Part shown: positions 5,580 to 7,594 of the stretch, piece by piece
Layout: each line of letters starts with the position of its first letter
Numbering within the stretch: position 1 is the stretch's first letter
Assembly: GCA_036505275.1 (NCBI GenBank)
Contig: DASXTS010000430.1
Span: 1-7,594 of the forward strand
Length of the DNA stretch: 7,594 nt
Direction of reading: 5' to 3'
DNA from: DASXTS01 sp036505275
Lineage (GTDB): Bacteria > Actinomycetota > Actinomycetes > Mycobacteriales > Pseudonocardiaceae
Notes under the pieces: model-generated
The model's database searches: none
Seen by the model: only the letters and a program-made list of their open reading frames with translations
Told to the model about the DNA's origin: nothing
Program-made: the position numbers and the translations under genes

Positions 5580-6607
5580 GCCGCCTCATCTGCCGGTACG
5601 ACGTGCGGCTGCGCGACGGCCGACAGCACTCGCGTCACCATGGCCCGCGGGTCGTGCCCGTCGGCCATGGCGTCGAAGGTGAGTACCAGCCGGTGCGCCA
5701 TCACATCCCCCGCCACGTCGGCCACGTCGGCCGGCAGCACGTAGTCCCGGCCGCGCAGCAGCGCCAGCGCACGACCGGCGGCTACCAGGCCCAGCGAGGC
5801 GCGCGGGCTGGCGCCGAACTCGAGCACACCGGCCAGGTCCGGCAGGCCGTACGAGGCTGGTTCTCGGGTGGCGTGCACCAGGCGTACGACGTACTCCGCG
5901 ACCGCGTGGTGCACGAACACGTCCTCGGTCGCGGACTGCAGCGCGGCCACTTGCTCGGGCGAGAGCACCGCGTCTGCATGCGGTCGGTGCGCGCTCATCC
6001 GCTGCAGGATCGTGAGCTCCTCCATCGGCGTCGGGTAGCCGACATTGATCTTCAGCAGGAACCTGTCGCGCTGGGCCTCCGGCAGCGCGTACACGCCCTC
6101 GGACTCGACCGGGTTCTGCGTGGCCAGCACCAGGAACGGCACCGGAAGCTGGTAGCTCGTGCCGCCGATGCTGACCTGCTGCTCGGCCATCGCCTCCAGC
6201 AGCGCGGACTGCACCTTGGCCGGCGCCCGGTTGATCTCGTCGGCCAGCACCAGGTTCGCGAAGACCGGGCCGAGCTCGGTGTCGAAGCCCTCCGCGGACG
6301 GCCGCCAGATCCGGGTGCCGACGATATCGCCCGGCACCAGGTCCGGGGTGAACTGGAGCCGGGCGAACCGGCCGCCGATCACCTCGGCGAGGGTGCGCAC
6401 CGCCAGCGTCTTGGCGACGCCGGGCACGCCTTCCAGCAGGCAGTGTCCGCGGGCGAGCAGCCCGACCAGGATCCGCTCGACCAGGTGGTCCTGGCCGACG
6501 ATGACCCGCTTCACCTCGACCAGCGCGCGCTCGAGGACGGCCGACTCGGGCAGGCGGGGTTCCGCACCAGCCCCAGCCGGTGCGGAACCGCCCGTCTCGA
6601 CGGTCAC
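5576..6607 (-). CDS. moxR: MoxR-family AAA+ ATPase
   Basis: The 343-residue ATPase contains all the core elements of the MoxR AAA+ family: Walker A GVPGVAKT (K66), Walker B LVLADEINRAP (D123, E124), sensor 1 at N155 in LATQNP, and the arginine-rich EAQRDRF (R170/R172). The C-terminal helical part has the family GASPRA motif, likely sensor 2. MoxR ATPases form oligomeric rings and act as chaperones with VWA proteins, here the two genes downstream. It starts with GTG, overlapping the stop of the small upstream gene (GTGA, 6604-6607). A strong GGAGGAG (6613-6619) lies 5 nt upstream, so initiation is efficient as well as coupled. The first 20 residues are low in complexity (alanine, glycine, proline) and probably disordered. 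Nothing is missing. Confidence 0.96.
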   Translation of the reverse strand: MTVETGGSAPAGAGAEPRLPESAVLERALVEVKRVIVGQDHLVERILVGLLARGHCLLEGVPGVAKTLAVRTLAEVIGGRFARLQFTPDLVPGDIVGTRIWRPSAEGFDTELGPVFANLVLADEINRAPAKVQSALLEAMAEQQVSIGGTSYQLPVPFLVLATQNPVESEGVYALPEAQRDRFLLKINVGYPTPMEELTILQRMSAHRPHADAVLSPEQVAALQSATEDVFVHHAVAEYVVRLVHATREPASYGLPDLAGVLEFGASPRASLGLVAAGRALALLRGRDYVLPADVADVAGDVMAHRLVLTFDAMADGHDPRAMVTRVLSAVAQPHVVPADEAA

Positions 6608-6861
6608 GCCTGCTCCTCCAGATCGGTCTGCGACGGCGTCTGTGACTCCCCGCCGCCCTGCTGGTTCTTCTCCGGGCAGTCCTCGCTGCTGCCGCTGGTG
6701 TGGCCGGTACCCGGTCCGTTCTCGACCACGACGTACCCCTGCTCCGGCGTGGCCGGGTCGTCCCCGGCGGCGGCGTACGCGACGCCTCCGAGGCCGAGGG
6801 CAGCAACCGATCCAGCAGCGCTGGCGGCCAGCACGGCCACCCGGCGGGTGGGTTTCCTCAT
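6604..6861 (-). CDS. small exported peptide, first gene of the moxR operon
   Basis: The 85-residue product starts MRKPTRR, followed by a hydrophobic stretch (about 8-30, rich in alanine, glycine, valine and leucine) ending AYA-A. This is a classical signal peptide with a likely cut after residue 30 or 31. The mature part is about 55 residues, acidic and polar, with one cysteine in SSEDCPEKNQQ and a low-complexity Ser/Gln/Thr tail. No known domain is recognised. The cysteine is not in a lipobox, so it is unlikely to be a lipoprotein. ATG 6861 is chosen because AAGGAG (6868-6873) lies 6 nt upstream and the product then begins with the signal peptide; an in-frame start at 6909 would add an unlikely leader. 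It overlaps moxR by 4 bp. Its place between a two-component regulator and an envelope operon suggests an extracytoplasmic role, perhaps as sensor ligand or HtrA/MoxR client (inference). Confidence 0.82.
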   Translation of the reverse strand: MRKPTRRVAVLAASAAGSVAALGLGGVAYAAAGDDPATPEQGYVVVENGPGTGHTSGSSEDCPEKNQQGGGESQTPSQTDLEEQA

Positions 6862-6908
6862 CTGTCGCTCCTTCGTCTCGACGGGGCCACCAGTCCAGCC
6901 ACCGGGCA

Positions 6909-6952
6909 CGAAAACGACCGGAAAGCGGACCGAAAGCCAGGCGAAAGACGAG
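6909..6952 (+). promoter_or_regulatory. four tandem 11-bp repeats, likely OmpR-type regulator binding array
   Basis: Four units follow each other at an exact 11-bp period: CGAAAACGACC (6909-6919), GGAAAGCGGAC (6920-6930), CGAAAGCCAGG (6931-6941) and CGAAAGACGAG (6942-6952). The shared core is GAAA followed by A or G. Direct repeats at one helical turn are the normal binding layout of OmpR/PhoB-family regulators, and the gene for one starts 37 bp to the right. The array lies between the divergent starts at 6861 and 6989, so it could control both. The last unit ends next to the expected -35 position of the regulator promoter, which would suit activation. Confidence 0.6.
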
Positions 6953-6953
6953 T

Positions 6954-6982
6954 CCTGGGTACGTCGTCGGCGCGGCTACCTT
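6954..6982 (+). promoter_or_regulatory. possible promoter of the response regulator, giving a leaderless mRNA
   Basis: TACCTT at 6977-6982 resembles an actinobacterial -10 element and ends 6 nt before the GTG start codon. Transcription would then begin at or next to the start codon, giving a leaderless message. This fits the absence of a purine-rich ribosome binding site before the GTG. A -35 element 17 bp upstream (6954-6959, CCTGGG) is poor, as expected for a promoter that needs an activator bound at the adjacent repeats. Confidence 0.35.
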
Positions 6983-6988
6983 GGACGG

Positions 6989-7594
6989 GTGCGACTACTG
7001 GTAGTGGAGGACGAGGAGGGGTTGGTCAGCGCGCTGCGGTCCGGGCTCGGCCGGGCCGGCTACGCCGTGGACGTCGCCGCGACCACGGTCGAGGCGACGG
7101 AGAAGCTGGCCACCACGGCGTACGACCTGGCGATCCTCGACATCACGCTGCCGGTCGGCAACGGCCTGGATCTGTGCCGGGCGATCCGACGCGGCGAGAT
7201 CGAGGTGGCGTCCGGCAGCGAGCTGCGCGTGCTAATGCTGACCGCCCGGGCAAGCCTGTCCGACCGGGTCCGCGGGCTCGACGAGGGCGCCGACGACTAC
7301 CTGACCAAGCCGTTCGCGCTGGTGGAGCTGCTGGCACGGATCCGCGCGTTGCTGCGCCGCGACGTCACCAACGGTACGGCGCAGCTGCGGGTCGCCGAGC
7401 TGGTGCTGGACAGTGCGAAACAGCTGGCCAGCCGCGGCCCCCGCGAGCTGCAGCTCACCCGGAAGGAGTTCGGTGTGCTGCGGTACCTGATGTCGCGGCC
7501 AGGGCACGTGGTGTCGGCCGAGGAGTTGCTGGAACACGTCTGGGACGAGAACGCCGACCCGTTCACGCAGAGCGTCCGGGTCACCGTCGGCACA
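6989..7594 (+). CDS. OmpR-family response regulator, 3' end beyond window
   Basis: The visible 202 residues form a receiver domain and most of a winged-helix DNA-binding domain. The receiver shows the acidic pair E7-D8, the phosphate-accepting D51 in LAILDITLP, T85 in LMLTAR and K107 in YLTKPFA. The DNA-binding part (from about 130) shows the features of this subfamily: ELQLTRKEFGVLRYLM, then SAEELLEHVWDE and FTQSVRVTVGT. The sequence is cut before the final beta hairpin; about 20-30 residues are missing. A sensor kinase gene usually follows directly but would lie outside the window. The GTG at 6989 is chosen because it starts the first beta strand (RLLVVEDEE); no ribosome binding site precedes it. 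It likely binds the 11-bp repeats upstream and so regulates itself and the divergent operon (inference). Confidence 0.93.
   Translation, partial: MRLLVVEDEEGLVSALRSGLGRAGYAVDVAATTVEATEKLATTAYDLAILDITLPVGNGLDLCRAIRRGEIEVASGSELRVLMLTARASLSDRVRGLDEGADDYLTKPFALVELLARIRALLRRDVTNGTAQLRVAELVLDSAKQLASRGPRELQLTRKEFGVLRYLMSRPGHVVSAEELLEHVWDENADPFTQSVRVTVGT

Noticed and set aside
4648..5589. Extension of the VWA frame upstream into the DUF58 gene
   Set aside because: The upstream part is Arg/Ala/Gly-rich shadow sequence of DUF58. The overlapped ATG at 4647 with GGGAG upstream begins exactly at the first membrane segment.
7143..7593. Minus-strand open frames under the response regulator
   Set aside because: They are shadows of the regulator frame, which has clear receiver and winged-helix motifs.

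Overview
The window comes from a high-GC actinobacterium: coding third positions are almost all G or C, GTG starts occur, and the gene set is typical of the phylum. A member of the Micromonosporales or a related order would fit, but this is an inference from general resemblance. No RNA genes, CRISPR array or phage genes are visible.

Left part, about 1-2800, is an accessory region built from insertion sequences. It holds: the 5' end of an unrecognised gene leaving the window (minus strand, 1-172); a complete-looking IS6-family element (218-1060) with good terminal inverted repeats but no 8-bp target duplication; a short probable fragment of a PPOX/F420-type flavin enzyme (1063-1137); a relic end of a second, related IS6-type element in inverted orientation (1248-1298); and an IS110-family recombinase gene (1552-2703). 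The IS110 gene has a long structured 5' non-coding region and what looks like a one-base deletion in its last codons. An imperfect 32-bp direct repeat (2735-2798) separates the IS110 gene from the next block.

Right part, 2799-7594, is a well-ordered chromosomal locus. Five minus-strand genes run from 6861 down to 2799: a small exported peptide, a MoxR-type AAA+ ATPase, a cytoplasmic DUF58 protein, a membrane-anchored von Willebrand A (VWA) protein and a membrane-anchored HtrA-like serine protease without a PDZ domain. The first four are joined by 4-bp stop/start overlaps and htrA follows after 13 bp, so they should be one translationally coupled operon. The ATPase/DUF58/VWA trio matches the layout of the mycobacterial Rv1479-Rv1480-Rv1481 locus. 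MoxR ATPases are generally thought to act with VWA proteins in chaperone-like maturation of complexes, and HtrA adds an extracytoplasmic protease.

A divergent OmpR-family response regulator starts at 6989 and runs off the window. Between the two divergent starts lie four tandem 11-bp repeats (6909-6952). These have the form of an OmpR-type binding array and end next to a possible -35/-10 pair for a leaderless regulator transcript. The simplest reading is an envelope-stress unit: the two-component regulator would control itself and the exported-peptide/MoxR/VWA/HtrA operon through this array.
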